DNA of 64,000 nt, from contig WOVA01000008.1 in the NCBI GenBank assembly GCA_009773155.1, positions 1-64,000 on the forward strand, read 5' to 3'. The notes below the pieces were generated by a model, which had not been told where the DNA came from, did not search any database, and worked only from the letters and a program-made list of their open reading frames with translations. The stretch is from Elusimicrobiota bacterium. Its GTDB lineage: Bacteria > Elusimicrobiota > Elusimicrobia > Elusimicrobiales > UBA9959. Positions 1 to 7,902 of this stretch are shown here, piece by piece (position 1 is the stretch's first letter; each line of letters opens with the position of its first letter). Both the position numbers and the translations under genes were made by a program.

Positions 1-95
1 GGTCTCTGAAGACTTCCGAACCGCCGTATGCCGAACGGCACGTACGGTGGTGTGGGAGGACGGCGGGTGAACTAATCACCCGCCTCCTACCCGAT
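1..95 (+). mobile_element. Group IIC intron, 3' end (domains V and VI)
   Basis: The first 95 bases fold as the last two domains of a bacterial class C group II intron. Domain V pairs 21-28 with 43-50, has a CG bulge at 41-42 and a terminal 4-bp stem (29-32 with 37-40) closed by GAAC; the lower stem carries the CGC triad typical of class C. Domain VI pairs 62-70 with 76-84 around ACTAA, then ends in CCTCCTACCCGAT, the usual class C 3' terminus, so the intron probably ends near 95. The body and any reverse transcriptase lie upstream of the window. Class C introns normally insert behind intrinsic terminators, so a terminator should lie upstream of the missing 5' end. Confidence 0.85.
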
Positions 96-106
96 TTGGT
101 AAATAC

Positions 107-119
107 TATAATGTAGGCG
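107..119 (+). promoter_or_regulatory. -10 box directly upstream of cysE
   Basis: TATAAT at 107-112 is followed by 7 nt and then the cysE ATG, with no Shine-Dalgarno sequence. Transcription would start at or next to the A of the ATG, giving a leaderless message. No good -35 is visible; it would fall inside the intron's domain VI. Confidence 0.55.
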
Positions 120-737
120 ATGTTCAACTTCGCCGAGGATATAAACACAGTTTTCCGCAAGGACCCGGCCGCGCGAGGCATGCTGGAGGTGCTCACCTGC
201 TACCCGGGCCTGCACGCCGTCTGGCTGCACCGCCCGGCCCACCGGCTCTGGACTGCCGGCTGGTGCACCACGGCCCGGCTGATATCGCATATCGCGCGCT
301 TCTTCACCGGCGTCGAGATACATCCCGGCGCGACTATCGGCCGGCGCTTCTTCATAGACCACGGCATGGGGGTCGTTATCGGTGAAACCACCGAGATCGG
401 CGACGATGTCCTGCTCTACCAGGGCGTCGTGCTGGGCGGCACTTCGCTGGAGCATAAGAAGCGCCATCCCACGCTCGGCGACGGGGTGGTGGTGGGCGCG
501 GGCTCGATCATACTGGGCGCCATAAATATCGGCGCGCGGTCCAGGGTCGGCGCCGGCTCGGTGGTCCTGCAGGCCGTGCCGCCGGACAGCACCGTTTTCG
601 GCGTGCCGGCCCACGCCAAGGCCTCCCCGGCCGAGAGGGGCACGCAGCTGGACCACGATAAGGTGTCGGATGTCTGCTGGGACGAGTTGGAAGCCCTGCG
701 GGCGGAAGTGGACGCCCTCAAAAAGAAGGTCGGATGA
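120..737 (+). CDS. cysE: Serine O-acetyltransferase
   Basis: Acetylates L-serine with acetyl-CoA to give O-acetylserine, the first step of cysteine synthesis in the cytoplasm. The 205-residue protein has the short-form N-terminus seen in many bacteria ([19 protein letters not shown]) followed by the left-handed beta-helix hexapeptide repeats ([37 protein letters not shown]). The DH of IDHGMG is the expected catalytic Asp-His pair. It ends in ATGA shared with cysK, so the two enzymes of the pathway are co-translated. The start is the only ATG near the family N-terminus, and it sits 7 nt after a TATAAT box. Confidence 0.95.
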   Translation: MFNFAEDINTVFRKDPAARGMLEVLTCYPGLHAVWLHRPAHRLWTAGWCTTARLISHIARFFTGVEIHPGATIGRRFFIDHGMGVVIGETTEIGDDVLLYQGVVLGGTSLEHKKRHPTLGDGVVVGAGSIILGAINIGARSRVGAGSVVLQAVPPDSTVFGVPAHAKASPAERGTQLDHDKVSDVCWDELEALRAEVDALKKKVG

Positions 738-1654
738 AATACGCTCCCGACATCACCTCCCTTATCGGCGGCACTCCGCTGCTGTGCCTAAATAAAGTGG
801 TCCCGGCCGGCCGGCTGGCGCTGGCCAAGCTGGAAGCGTTCAACCCGATGGGCTGCGTCAAGGACCGCGCCGCCTTCGGCATGCTGTCCGCCGCCAGGGA
901 GGCGGGACTGCTTAAGCCGGGCGGTACTGTGGTGGAACCCACCTCGGGCAATACCGGCATAGGCCTGGCCTGGCTCTGCTCGCTGTGGGGATATCGGATA
1001 ATACTGACTATGCCCGATACGATGAGCGCCGAGCGCCGGGCCCTGCTCAAGGCGCTGGGCGCGGAACTGGTCCTCACGCCGGGCGCGGAGGGCATGCCCG
1101 GCGCGATAAGGAAGGCGGAGGAGATAGCCGCCGCCACGCCCGGCGCGTATATCCCGCAGCAGTTCGAGAATCCCGCCAACCCGGATATACACCGCCGCAC
1201 CACCGCTTCGGAGATCTGGCGGGATACGGACGGCAAAATAGACATTTTCATAGCGGGTGTGGGCACCGGCGGCACCATAACCGGAGTAGCGGCGGCGCTT
1301 AAGGCGCGCAAGCCGGACCTGCGGGTCGTGGCCGTGGAGCCCGCCGCCTCGCCGGTGCTCTCCGGCGGCGCCAGGGGGCCGCATAAGATACAGGGTATAG
1401 GCGCGGGTTTCGTGCCGGGCGTCCTGAAGCGGGAATTGATAGACGAGATAGTGCGTGTCAAGGACGCCGACGCTGCCGATATGACCCGCCGCCTGCTGCG
1501 CGAAGAGGGAGTCTTCGCCGGCATTTCGTCAGGCGCGGCAGCCTGGGCCGCCGCCCGGCTCCTCTCCGCCCCGGAGGCGGAGGGCAAGACCGCCGTTATA
1601 ATTTTCCCCGATACCGGGGAGCGCTACATGAGCACAGGGGTGTTCGGGTCATGA
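734..1654 (+). CDS. cysK: Cysteine synthase (O-acetylserine sulfhydrylase)
   Basis: PLP enzyme that makes cysteine from O-acetylserine and sulfide. It has 306 residues, the usual length. The PLP lysine is K43 in NPMGCVKDR; the substrate loop [11 protein letters not shown], the phosphate-binding loop [10 protein letters not shown] and the C-terminal SSGAA are all present. The GC in front of VKDR is closer to CysM-type NPAGSVKDR than to classical CysK, so CysM-like preference for other sulfur donors cannot be excluded. It overlaps cysE by 4 bp and the Nudix gene by 4 bp. Confidence 0.94.
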   Translation: MKYAPDITSLIGGTPLLCLNKVVPAGRLALAKLEAFNPMGCVKDRAAFGMLSAAREAGLLKPGGTVVEPTSGNTGIGLAWLCSLWGYRIILTMPDTMSAERRALLKALGAELVLTPGAEGMPGAIRKAEEIAAATPGAYIPQQFENPANPDIHRRTTASEIWRDTDGKIDIFIAGVGTGGTITGVAAALKARKPDLRVVAVEPAASPVLSGGARGPHKIQGIGAGFVPGVLKRELIDEIVRVKDADAADMTRRLLREEGVFAGISSGAAAWAAARLLSAPEAEGKTAVIIFPDTGERYMSTGVFGS

Positions 1655-2109
1655 AGCTGGCCACGCTCTGCTATGTCCGCAGCGGCGGCCGCACGCTGAT
1701 GCTGCACCGCGTCAAGAAGAAGGACGACGTACACGAGGGCAAGTGGAACGGGCTGGGCGGCAAGCTGGAGCCCGGCGAGAGCCCCGAGGACTGCGTGGTG
1801 CGCGAGATACGCGAAGAGGCGGGGCTCAGAATAAAGAACCCCTTGCTCAAGGGCGTCCTGACCTTTCCCGATTTCGCGAAAGGCGAGGACTGGTATGTCT
1901 TCGTCTTCACGGCCTCCGCTTTCAGCGGTGAACTGATAGATTCGACGGAGGGGGAGCTGCGTTGGATCCCCGACCGGGACCTCCTTAAGCTGAATCTATG
2001 GGAGGGAGACCGGGTCTTCCTGCCGCTGCTGCGCCGCCGCGGCCATTTCTCCGGCAAGTTCCATTACCGCGCCGGCCGCCTGGTCAAATACAAAGTGGAG
2101 AAGTACTGA
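1651..2109 (+). CDS. Nudix hydrolase (MutT/8-oxo-dGTP diphosphatase-like)
   Basis: A 152-residue protein with a complete Nudix box, GX5EX7REUXEEXGU, seen as [13 protein letters not shown]...REIREEAGL at about residues 36-58. The pattern (N-terminal [22 protein letters not shown] and a [16 protein letters not shown] segment) matches the 8-oxo-dGTP/2-hydroxy-dATP diphosphatase subgroup. Its likely role is sanitising oxidised nucleotides, but Nudix specificity cannot be fixed from sequence alone. The start overlaps the cysK stop in ATGA and the gene ends 2 nt before anmK, so it is in the same operon. Confidence 0.88.
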   Translation: MKLATLCYVRSGGRTLMLHRVKKKDDVHEGKWNGLGGKLEPGESPEDCVVREIREEAGLRIKNPLLKGVLTFPDFAKGEDWYVFVFTASAFSGELIDSTEGELRWIPDRDLLKLNLWEGDRVFLPLLRRRGHFSGKFHYRAGRLVKYKVEKY

Positions 2110-2111
2110 CT

Positions 2112-3242
2112 ATGGAGAGAACGGTTAAGGCGCTGGGACTGATGAGCGGGACTTCGGCCGACGGGCTGTCGGTCGCCTGTTGCGAGCTAAAGGGCCGTTC
2201 CCTGAAGGTCCGGAAATTCGCCAATTACGCCTACCCGTCGTCCCTCCAGGCACGGATAATAGCCGCCAAAGATATGCGGGCGCCGGAGCTTTCGGCGCTC
2301 AATTTCGAACTGGGCCGCCTCTGGGCCGGCATGATCGGAAAATTCTGCCGCGCCAACAGTATCTCTCTGAAGTCCCTGGATGTAATAGGCTCGCACGGCC
2401 AGACCGTCTGGCACGCCCCGGGCCGGAAAGGCCACACGCTGCAGATAGGCGACCCCGCCTTCCTGGCCGAGGCGACCGGCGTCCCGGTGGTCTCGGACTT
2501 CCGGCCCGCCGACATGGCCGCCGGCGGCGAGGGTGCCCCGCTGGTCCCTTTCATGGACGAGTACCTCTACGGCGGCGGCGCGCCCGTCGCACTCCAGAAC
2601 ATAGGCGGCGTGGGCAATATCTCTTTCGTCGGGAAAGGAGTGAAGACCTTCGGCTTCGACACCGGCCCCGGCAATTCGCTGATGGATACCGCTGTCGGCG
2701 AGCTTTCGGGCGGGAAACTCTCCTGCGATCGCGGGGGGAGCTGGGCCGCCTCCGGGTCGCCGGACATGAAGAAAGTACGCGCCCTGCTCGAGGCGCCGTT
2801 CTTCCTCCGCCGTCCGCCGAAATCGCTGGACCGCAGCGAGTATACCCTGGCCTTCATAAGGAAGAACTTCGGCGCCATGTTCAGCCGCAGCCGTTCGCGC
2901 GACCTTCTGGCTACGCTCAACGCTTTCACGGCGGCTTCGATAGCGCTCGCTTTCAGGGACCGCTCCCCGCGCGGAACGCGGGAACTCATAGTCGCCGGCG
3001 GCGGCGCGCTCAATCCCGTGCTGATGGAGAATATCTCGGCCCTCCTGCTGCCGCTGGGCGCCCGCGTCCGCTCCTGCGCTGAACTGGGTCTGCACCCGCT
3101 GGCCAAGGAGCCGGCCTGCTTCGCCCTGCTGGCCGCCCTGGCGCTGCGCGGGCGCGCCAATCACTGCCCCTCCGCCACCGGCGCCCGCGCGGCGAGGACG
3201 CTGGGCCGGGTATCTTCGCCTTACCCCGGTCGGCATATTTAG
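2112..3242 (+). CDS. anmK: Anhydro-N-acetylmuramic acid kinase
   Basis: Phosphorylates and opens 1,6-anhydro-MurNAc to MurNAc-6-phosphate during cell-wall recycling. The 376 residues match the family. The N-terminal GLMSGTSADGLSV motif, the GDPAFLAEATGVPVVSDFRPADMAAGGEGAPLVP stretch around residues 115-150 (cut here to key parts) and the GFDTGPGNSLMD motif are diagnostic. The ATG at 2112 is preferred because GTGGAGAAG lies just upstream and it begins the conserved domain; upstream in-frame codons run through the Nudix gene. No etherase murQ is seen here. Confidence 0.93.
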   Translation: MERTVKALGLMSGTSADGLSVACCELKGRSLKVRKFANYAYPSSLQARIIAAKDMRAPELSALNFELGRLWAGMIGKFCRANSISLKSLDVIGSHGQTVWHAPGRKGHTLQIGDPAFLAEATGVPVVSDFRPADMAAGGEGAPLVPFMDEYLYGGGAPVALQNIGGVGNISFVGKGVKTFGFDTGPGNSLMDTAVGELSGGKLSCDRGGSWAASGSPDMKKVRALLEAPFFLRRPPKSLDRSEYTLAFIRKNFGAMFSRSRSRDLLATLNAFTAASIALAFRDRSPRGTRELIVAGGGALNPVLMENISALLLPLGARVRSCAELGLHPLAKEPACFALLAALALRGRANHCPSATGARAARTLGRVSSPYPGRHI

Positions 3243-3251
3243 TAAAATTTC
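3243..3251 (+). promoter_or_regulatory. -10-like box at squalene synthase-like gene start
   Basis: TAAAAT at 3243-3248 lies 3 nt before ATG 3252 and 6 nt before a second ATG at 3255. The second ATG is where a leaderless transcript would begin. No -35 or Shine-Dalgarno is evident, so this is tentative. Confidence 0.35.
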
Positions 3252-4325
3252 ATGATGCCGCAAAAGAAACAGGACCCCCCTCCCGGCAACCTGACCGCGA
3301 CGCTCAAGTCGGTCTCGCGCACCATTTATTTCAGTTTCAAAGTACTGCCGCCGGACGTCCGGCTGCCGATGTCGCTCGGCTACCTTATATGCCGGGCCCT
3401 GGATACGGCGGTGGATTCTTCCTCCGCCGGCAGGGCTGAAAAGAAGCGTTTCCTCGACCTGGTCTCCGCCATAGGCCCGGGTTTCGATCCGGCCCCCGCC
3501 GCCGAAGCCGCCGCCGCTTTCCTTCCCGGCGTCAAGCATAAGGGTGAGCGGGAGCTGCTCGGCTCCATGGACTTCGTTTTCAAAGAGGCGCTGCGTCTGG
3601 GAGGGCCGGACCTGGCCGATCTTCGCGAGGCCGTGACGGGCGTGGCGTCCGGCATGGAGATGGACCTGGCCGCTTTCGCCGGCGGTTCGCCCGCCGCGCC
3701 CAGCGCCCTGTCCGACGACGACGCCCTGTTGCGCTACTGCGACCTCATCGGCGGCAAGCCGGGCCTTTTCTGGGCGGGCCTGTACCAGCGCCGTCTCCGC
3801 GAAACATTACCGGAGGCCTCCGGTCTGCCCTCGGCGCGGGACGGGGGGATGATAGGCTCGGCTCTGCAGGTCACCAATATACTCAAGGACGCGGCCGCCG
3901 ACCTGGCCATAGGGCGCTGCTATTTCCCGTCGGCCGACCTGGCCGCGGCGGGCCTCGCGCCCGCCGACCTGCGCGACCCCGCCTCCATGCGGAAGTTCCG
4001 CCCGACGGTAAATAAATGGATCTCCTGGGCCGTCGACCAGCTGGACATCTGCGAGACCTTCGTCGCCGCCATCCCGAAATCGGAACTGGGTATGCGGGCC
4101 GCCGTGATCTGGCCCGTCTACTGGGCCATGGACACCCTGCTGGAGGTCGCGAAGGCCAATGTCCTCGATCCCCGCGCCAGGCCCAGGATAAGCAAGAGGC
4201 GCGTCTATACCACCATCGCCGCCACGCCGCCGCTGCTGCTTAGCAATACCGCCTTCACGCGCGGCTACAGGTTCAGACGCGAGACCCTGATCGTGGCGAT
4301 ATCCGGAACGGAGGCCCCCATATGA
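3252..4325 (+). CDS. Squalene/phytoene synthase family protein (farnesyl-diphosphate farnesyltransferase-like)
   Basis: A 357-residue class I head-to-head prenyl synthase. The first Asp-rich motif is DTAVD in YLICRALDTAVDSS (near residue 52), and the second is NILKDAAADLAIGRCYFP (about residues 210-230). Both belong to the bacterial squalene/presqualene synthase group. It should condense two isoprenoid diphosphates, probably farnesyl diphosphate. A hydrophobic C-terminal segment (TTIAATPPLLLSNTAF) may contact the membrane. It precedes a Pal lipoprotein by a 4-bp overlap. A second member of the family lies at 20584-21396. Product (squalene, presqualene or phytoene) is not determinable here. 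Confidence 0.8.
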   Translation: MMPQKKQDPPPGNLTATLKSVSRTIYFSFKVLPPDVRLPMSLGYLICRALDTAVDSSSAGRAEKKRFLDLVSAIGPGFDPAPAAEAAAAFLPGVKHKGERELLGSMDFVFKEALRLGGPDLADLREAVTGVASGMEMDLAAFAGGSPAAPSALSDDDALLRYCDLIGGKPGLFWAGLYQRRLRETLPEASGLPSARDGGMIGSALQVTNILKDAAADLAIGRCYFPSADLAAAGLAPADLRDPASMRKFRPTVNKWISWAVDQLDICETFVAAIPKSELGMRAAVIWPVYWAMDTLLEVAKANVLDPRARPRISKRRVYTTIAATPPLLLSNTAFTRGYRFRRETLIVAISGTEAPI

Positions 4326-4810
4326 GAAACCTGATACCGGTACTGCTGGCTCTCTCCCTGGCCGCCTGCGGGGGCCGCGCTCTTACGGACGCGGAAGCCG
4401 AGGAGCGGCGCCGGGGTGAACTGGACCTGCAGTCCGTGCTGGACATGGTCACCACCAGGCAGGTCAAACCGATAGAGTTCGAGTTCAATTCGGACGTTCT
4501 GCTGCCCAGCTCCCTGGACCTGCTGGACCGCGTGGCCTCCGTGCTGCGGGGCCGGCCGCGGCTAAAGCTCATAGTCGAGGGACATACCGACGACGTGGGA
4601 GACGACGATTACAATATGGAACTCTCCCGCTACAGGGCCGACGCGGTCAAGTCCTACCTGGTGAAGAAGGGCATACACCCTGAGACCATACTCTCGCGCG
4701 GCTACGGTGAGACCCGGCCGATCAGCCCGGGGAAAACCGAGAAGGACCGGGCCCTGAACCGCAGGGTGGAATTTAAGATAACTACCCGAGACTGGGGCAC
4801 CGTCTTCTGA
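4322..4810 (+). CDS. OmpA-family peptidoglycan-associated lipoprotein (Pal-like)
   Basis: A 162-residue lipoprotein: signal peptide MRNLIPVLLALSLAAC with the lipobox LAAC (Cys16), then an OmpA C-terminal domain from about residue 50. The peptidoglycan-binding features are visible (EFNSDVLLPSSLDLLDRVA, IVEGHTDDVGDDDYN, LSRYRADAVKSYL, SRGYGETRP, ALNRRVEFKI). It anchors the outer membrane to the wall. No tolB or tolA lies nearby, so equivalence to the Tol-Pal protein is not shown. The gene ends at a strong bidirectional terminator shared with obgE. Confidence 0.87.
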   Translation: MRNLIPVLLALSLAACGGRALTDAEAEERRRGELDLQSVLDMVTTRQVKPIEFEFNSDVLLPSSLDLLDRVASVLRGRPRLKLIVEGHTDDVGDDDYNMELSRYRADAVKSYLVKKGIHPETILSRGYGETRPISPGKTEKDRALNRRVEFKITTRDWGTVF

Positions 4811-4832
4811 AGATCCTGCTCCCGTGAAAAAC

Positions 4833-4861
4833 AAAACCCCGCCGGGAGGCGGGGTTTTTTT
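4833..4861. terminator. Bidirectional intrinsic terminator between pal-like gene and obgE
   Basis: The stem AAACCCCGCC/GGCGGGGTTT with loop GGGA is flanked by A-rich sequence on the left and T6-7 on the right. It can therefore end both converging operons, and it overlaps the obgE stop. Confidence 0.85.
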
Positions 4862-6260
4862 ATCGTCTGCCGCGGGGCGGCTCACTTTTGCGGAACTTCT
4901 TTTTGCGCCTGGCCTCGAGTTTTATATTGTGCTTGTACTTGTAGGCGAACTTGCCGATCCTGCCGGCGGGGGGCAGCGGGTCCTGCCACTCGAACTCCCA
5001 GCCTTCCACCGAGACGATGTCGCCCTCGGCCGCGCCGGCCTTTTTGAGGGCCTTGTCCAGGCCGATGCCCTTGAAGATGCGGCGCAGGCGCTCCAGCGAG
5101 TCCGGCTGCACGAAATTGGTCATGGCCAGCAGCGTCTTCAGCCGCGGCCCGCGCACGTTCCAGCGGTTATCCCCGGAATTCTCCACCCTGAAGCCCTTGT
5201 CCATCCTGAGTTCCAGCACGGGGCCCTTCTCTTCGGGCTTGTAGAGTTCGGGCACCGGCAGCGAGGGCAGCAGCTCTATGACGCGGTCCATGAGCTTCGA
5301 CACCCCTTCGCCGGTAACGCCGGAGATCAGGAATACCTCGTCCTTTTTGAACTTCTTTTTTATGGAGGCGTAGGCCCCGGCGGCCTCGGGCAGGTCGGCC
5401 TTGGTGACGGCCAGCAGCCTTTTCCTCGCCCCCAGCTCGGGGTTGAATCCGGAGAGCTCGGAGGCGATGACCTTCACGCTCTTCTCCGGCGTGACGCCGC
5501 CGAAGCCCTGCGGGTCCACCAGCTGTATGATGAGGCGGGTGCGCAGTATGTGGCGCAGGAAATCGTCGCCCAGCCCCTTGCCCTCGTGCGCGCCTTCGAT
5601 GAGGCCCGGGATATCGGCCACCACGAAGCCGGCGTACTTATGCGTGACCACGCCCAGGTTCGGGTTCAGCGTGGTGAAAGGGTAGGCCGCGATCTTGGGT
5701 CTTGCTGCGCTGACGCGGGAGAGCAGCGTGGACTTGCCGGCGTTGGGGAAACCGGCCAGCCCCACGTCGGCCAGCAGGCTGAGCTCCAGGTCCAGTGCGG
5801 ACTCTTCGCCCGGCTCTCCCTTCTCCGAGATCATGGGCGCGGTGTTGAACTGGGTCTTGAACATGACATTGCCGCGGCCGCCGCGGCCGCCCTTGGCGGC
5901 CAGAAAAGAATCGCCTTCGGCGCGCAGGTCGGCCACCACGCGGCCGTCTTTGAGGACCATTGTGCCGGCGGGCACCGGGATTATAGTGTCTTCGCCGTTG
6001 CGGCCGTAGAGGTTCTTGCCCTTGCCGTTGCCGCCGTCCGGCGAGATCACGTGGGGGTGGAAAGAGAGCTCGGTGAGGGTATTGCAGCCGGCAGAGGCGC
6101 GCAGTACTATGTCGCCGCCCTCGCCGCCGTTGCCGCCGTTGGGCCCGCCGTAGGGTACGTACTTTTCGCGACGCATGGCGGCGCAGCCGTCGCCGCCCTT
6201 GCCGGCCTTGAGGAATATCCTGACCTGGTCTATGAATCCGCCGCGTTCTCTTTCAGCCAT
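4860..6260 (-). CDS. obgE: Obg GTPase (ribosome assembly)
   Basis: An essential-type GTPase of 50S assembly and the stringent response. The 466 residues show the Gly-rich Obg domain (KAGKGGDGCAAMRREKYVP, PNGGNGGEGGD), the G domain (G1 GFPNAGKST near residue 170, G3 DIPGLIEGAHEGKGLG, G4 TKAD) and a C-terminal OCT domain (FRVENSGDNRWNVRGP...WEFEWQDP), followed by a basic tail. It is the last gene of rplU-rpmA-obgE, the conserved arrangement. A terminator lies between rpmA and obgE, so its expression may be partly uncoupled. Confidence 0.96.
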   Translation of the reverse strand: MAERERGGFIDQVRIFLKAGKGGDGCAAMRREKYVPYGGPNGGNGGEGGDIVLRASAGCNTLTELSFHPHVISPDGGNGKGKNLYGRNGEDTIIPVPAGTMVLKDGRVVADLRAEGDSFLAAKGGRGGRGNVMFKTQFNTAPMISEKGEPGEESALDLELSLLADVGLAGFPNAGKSTLLSRVSAARPKIAAYPFTTLNPNLGVVTHKYAGFVVADIPGLIEGAHEGKGLGDDFLRHILRTRLIIQLVDPQGFGGVTPEKSVKVIASELSGFNPELGARKRLLAVTKADLPEAAGAYASIKKKFKKDEVFLISGVTGEGVSKLMDRVIELLPSLPVPELYKPEEKGPVLELRMDKGFRVENSGDNRWNVRGPRLKTLLAMTNFVQPDSLERLRRIFKGIGLDKALKKAGAAEGDIVSVEGWEFEWQDPLPPAGRIGKFAYKYKHNIKLEARRKKKFRKSEPPRGRR

Positions 6261-6285
6261 ATGATGTCCCGTCGACTTTAATTTT

Positions 6286-6321
6286 CAAAAAAAAACCTCC
6301 CAACTCGGGAGTCGGGAGGTT
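6286..6321 (-). terminator. Terminator behind rpmA
   Basis: On the minus strand the stem AACCTCCC/GGGAGGTT (6314-6321 with 6294-6301) is followed by a run of T (complement of A at 6287-6293). It lies between rpmA and obgE and probably reduces read-through into obgE. Confidence 0.75.
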
Positions 6322-6340
6322 CTTGTCCTGGACGCGCTCC

Positions 6341-6604
6341 TTACTTGGACGCGACCGGGTAGACGCTGATCTGCTTCCTGCCTTTGTCGCGCCACTCGAA
6401 CTTGATGACGCCGGCGGCCTTGGCGAACAGCGTGTCGTCCGAGCCCTTGCCCACGTTGAGGCCGGGGTGGAACTTGGTGCCGCGCTGGCGCACTATGACC
6501 TCTCCCGCCTTGACGAACTGGTCGCCGTAGCGCTTGACGCCCAGCCTTTGGCCGTGACTGTCGCGCCCGTTACTAGATGAACCTTGTGCTTTTGTTCCGG
6601 CCAT
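6341..6604 (-). CDS. rpmA: 50S ribosomal protein bL27
   Basis: 87 residues of the bL27 family, with the conserved block [34 protein letters not shown] (quoted in part) and the [16 protein letters not shown] core. bL27 reaches the peptidyl transferase centre with its N-terminus. The N-terminus here starts [10 protein letters not shown] directly, without the cleaved extension found in Firmicutes. It lies 25 nt after rplU. Confidence 0.96.
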   Translation of the reverse strand: MAGTKAQGSSSNGRDSHGQRLGVKRYGDQFVKAGEVIVRQRGTKFHPGLNVGKGSDDTLFAKAAGVIKFEWRDKGRKQISVYPVASK

Positions 6605-6629
6605 TTCTTTTACCTCTTTAAAGCCGTCT

Positions 6630-6941
6630 TCAGGACAGCCGTATATCCTTTATCTGGAGCTCGGTAAGCCCCTGGCGGTGCCCGGCGCTCTTCTCGTAGG
6701 CCTTCTTGGGCCGGCGCTTGAAGACTATTATCCTGGGGCCGCGCAGGTGGCGAAGCACCTTGGCCGTTACGTTGGCGGAGAGGGGATTAGCGCCGGCTTT
6801 TTCCTCCGTGCCGGAGGCCGCTGACCAGAGGGCCTTGATGCTTATCTCCTCGCCTTCCTTGGCCGAGAGCTTCTCAACCTGTAAAATCTCACCGGGCACT
6901 ACCCAGTACTGTTTCCCGCCTGTCTGTATAATAGCGTACAT
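6630..6941 (-). CDS. rplU: 50S ribosomal protein bL21
   Basis: 103 residues with the family N-terminus [14 protein letters not shown] and the C-terminal [19 protein letters not shown]-binding tail. A short insertion ([18 protein letters not shown]) lies in the variable loop. It is the first gene of the rplU-rpmA-obgE unit. There is no Shine-Dalgarno; the start codon lies 9 nt behind a -10 box. Confidence 0.95.
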   Translation of the reverse strand: MYAIIQTGGKQYWVVPGEILQVEKLSAKEGEEISIKALWSAASGTEEKAGANPLSANVTAKVLRHLRGPRIIVFKRRPKKAYEKSAGHRQGLTELQIKDIRLS

Positions 6942-6979
6942 AGTGAGGATATGATATCAAAAAAGACGGGAGTATGCAA
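6942..6979 (-). promoter_or_regulatory. rplU promoter, near-leaderless
   Basis: Reading the minus strand: TTGCAT (6979-6974), 17 nt, TATCAT (6956-6951), 9 nt, ATG. The predicted start point leaves an untranslated leader of about 2-3 nt. The same TATCAT-9-ATG geometry occurs at rplM. Confidence 0.7.
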
Positions 6980-6986
6980 AGGCGCT

Positions 6987-7067
6987 GGGGTCAGGTCTTT
7001 ACTTTTGACCTCCGTAAGCGCCACAGTATTCGTCTCGGGTGCAGACCAAAAGTAAAGACCCGACCCC
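6987..7067. repeat. Family C intergenic hairpin (GGGGTC type)
   Basis: The left arm 6987-7010 (GGGGTCAGGTCTTTACTTTT...) is the near-perfect inverse of 7044-7067, with 33 nt between. Differences are transitions that keep most pairing. Size and G-rich ends match the hairpins at 12879, 29877 and 50783. It lies upstream of rplU and the secreted-protein gene without interrupting either. Confidence 0.8.
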
Positions 7068-7138
7068 GGCTCCACAGTAGGCCTCTTGGCCCGCTCCGCG
7101 TAGGACATTAGCCACTTCCGGCCAGCCCCCGCAGCTTG

Positions 7139-7144
7139 TATAAT
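7139..7144 (+). promoter_or_regulatory. -10 box for the insert-rich secreted protein gene
   Basis: TATAAT at 7139-7144 lies 85 nt upstream of the start at 7230. No clear -35 is visible 17 nt upstream. Confidence 0.4.
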
Positions 7145-7229
7145 TTAAGCACAGGCAGCAGCCGGCAGTCAAGGCTATGCCGGGTGCCGCAAACGAGCTC
7201 TGCTCAGCAAGCGGCCAATGGAGAAAACG

Positions 7230-7775
7230 ATGAAAAAAAGCACCGCCACCATAGTCCGGATCTTCACCGCCGCACTTCTCGCGACGGTTTTTTCATTTCC
7301 CGCCGCCTACGCGGCCGGCAGCGTGGACGATCTCAAGTCCGCCGCATCAGCGGGGGACATCATTCGGGGTGGTGTATCAGCGGAGGACACCATGCCGCAT
7401 GGTGTCCCAGTTCCGACTGGCCGCACCGCCTTCGACGAATTCAGCGTGATAGGCGACCCGCTTTACAGGCAGGGTTCGATAGAGTTCCTGAAAAAGGCCG
7501 TGGAGGCCGGCAAGGAGAAGGAGAAGTCCGCGGCCGGCAAGGAGAAGGCCGCGGCATCAGCGGGGGACACCATTCGGCATGGTGTCCCAGTACCTTCTTC
7601 GGCGGAGAAGAGCAAGCCCCTCCCCGCGCTTAAAAAAGCGGCCCCTTCGGCCCGTCCCTCCGATCTGCGCGACGCGCCCTCGGACATACGCAAAGCCCTG
7701 CCCGCCCCCAGGATGAAGGCTCCGGCCCCTAAGCCCGTACCCTCCGATCCCGTGGCGCCCAGGAAGACTTCCTGA
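7230..7775 (+). CDS. Small secreted low-complexity protein carrying three palindromic-element inserts
   Basis: I do not recognise a family. The 181-residue product has a signal peptide (MKKSTATIVRIFTAALLATVFSFPAAYA), then a short charged region and a Pro/Ala/Lys-rich C-terminus. ATG 7230 is chosen over 7218 because GGAG lies 7 nt upstream of it. Three peptides derived from family A elements (two joined copies at about residues 39-61 and one at about 109-122: SAGDTIRHGVPVP) make up roughly a fifth of the protein. The only segment that looks ancestral is around RTAFDEFSVIGDPLYRQGSIEFLKKAVEAGKEKEKS. A terminator follows directly. Confidence 0.6.
   Translation: MKKSTATIVRIFTAALLATVFSFPAAYAAGSVDDLKSAASAGDIIRGGVSAEDTMPHGVPVPTGRTAFDEFSVIGDPLYRQGSIEFLKKAVEAGKEKEKSAAGKEKAAASAGDTIRHGVPVPSSAEKSKPLPALKKAAPSARPSDLRDAPSDIRKALPAPRMKAPAPKPVPSDPVAPRKTS
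7344..7414 (+). repeat. Family A palindromic element, composite of two joined copies, in frame
   Basis: A truncated copy (7344-7375, starting GCATCAGCGGGGGACATCATTC) runs straight into a second (7376-7414, ending GGTGTCCCAGTTCC). Both are read as SAGDIIRGGV / [13 protein letters not shown], the same frame as every other coding copy. The first copy has drifted from the palindrome; the second retains CACCATGCCGCATGGTG. Confidence 0.88.
7554..7594 (+). repeat. Family A palindromic element, full-length reference copy
   Basis: The 41-bp element from GCATCAGC to CAGTACC contains the palindrome GGGACACCATTCGGCATGG with its partner. It is 40/41 identical to the copy at 19948-19988 (reverse orientation). 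It encodes ASAGDTIRHGVPVP in frame within the secreted protein. Confidence 0.92.
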
Positions 7776-7792
7776 TCCTTTTTATTGCGCCC

Positions 7793-7827
7793 GCCCCGTC
7801 CGCCCCTGGCGGCCGGGGCTTTTTTTT
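7793..7827 (+). terminator. Intrinsic terminator after the secreted protein gene
   Basis: GCCCCG...CGGGGC stem (7793-7819) with internal pairing GCCCCTGGC and followed by T8 at 7820-7827. Confidence 0.75.
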
Positions 7828-7902
7828 GCCCGCCGCTTTGAACCCCGCCCGCATAAATATATAGAATAAGGCTTCGCGGATCCAAGGAGGACAGCCCAAG
7901 CC

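Noticed and set aside
1998-2111. In-frame N-terminal extension of AnmK through the Nudix gene
   Set aside because: The extension is the Nudix gene read in another frame; ATG 2112 has a Shine-Dalgarno and begins the conserved domain.
6899-7108. 69-codon minus-strand frame across the rplU start and family C hairpin
   Set aside because: It overlaps the rplU promoter and a repeat, and shows no protein features.
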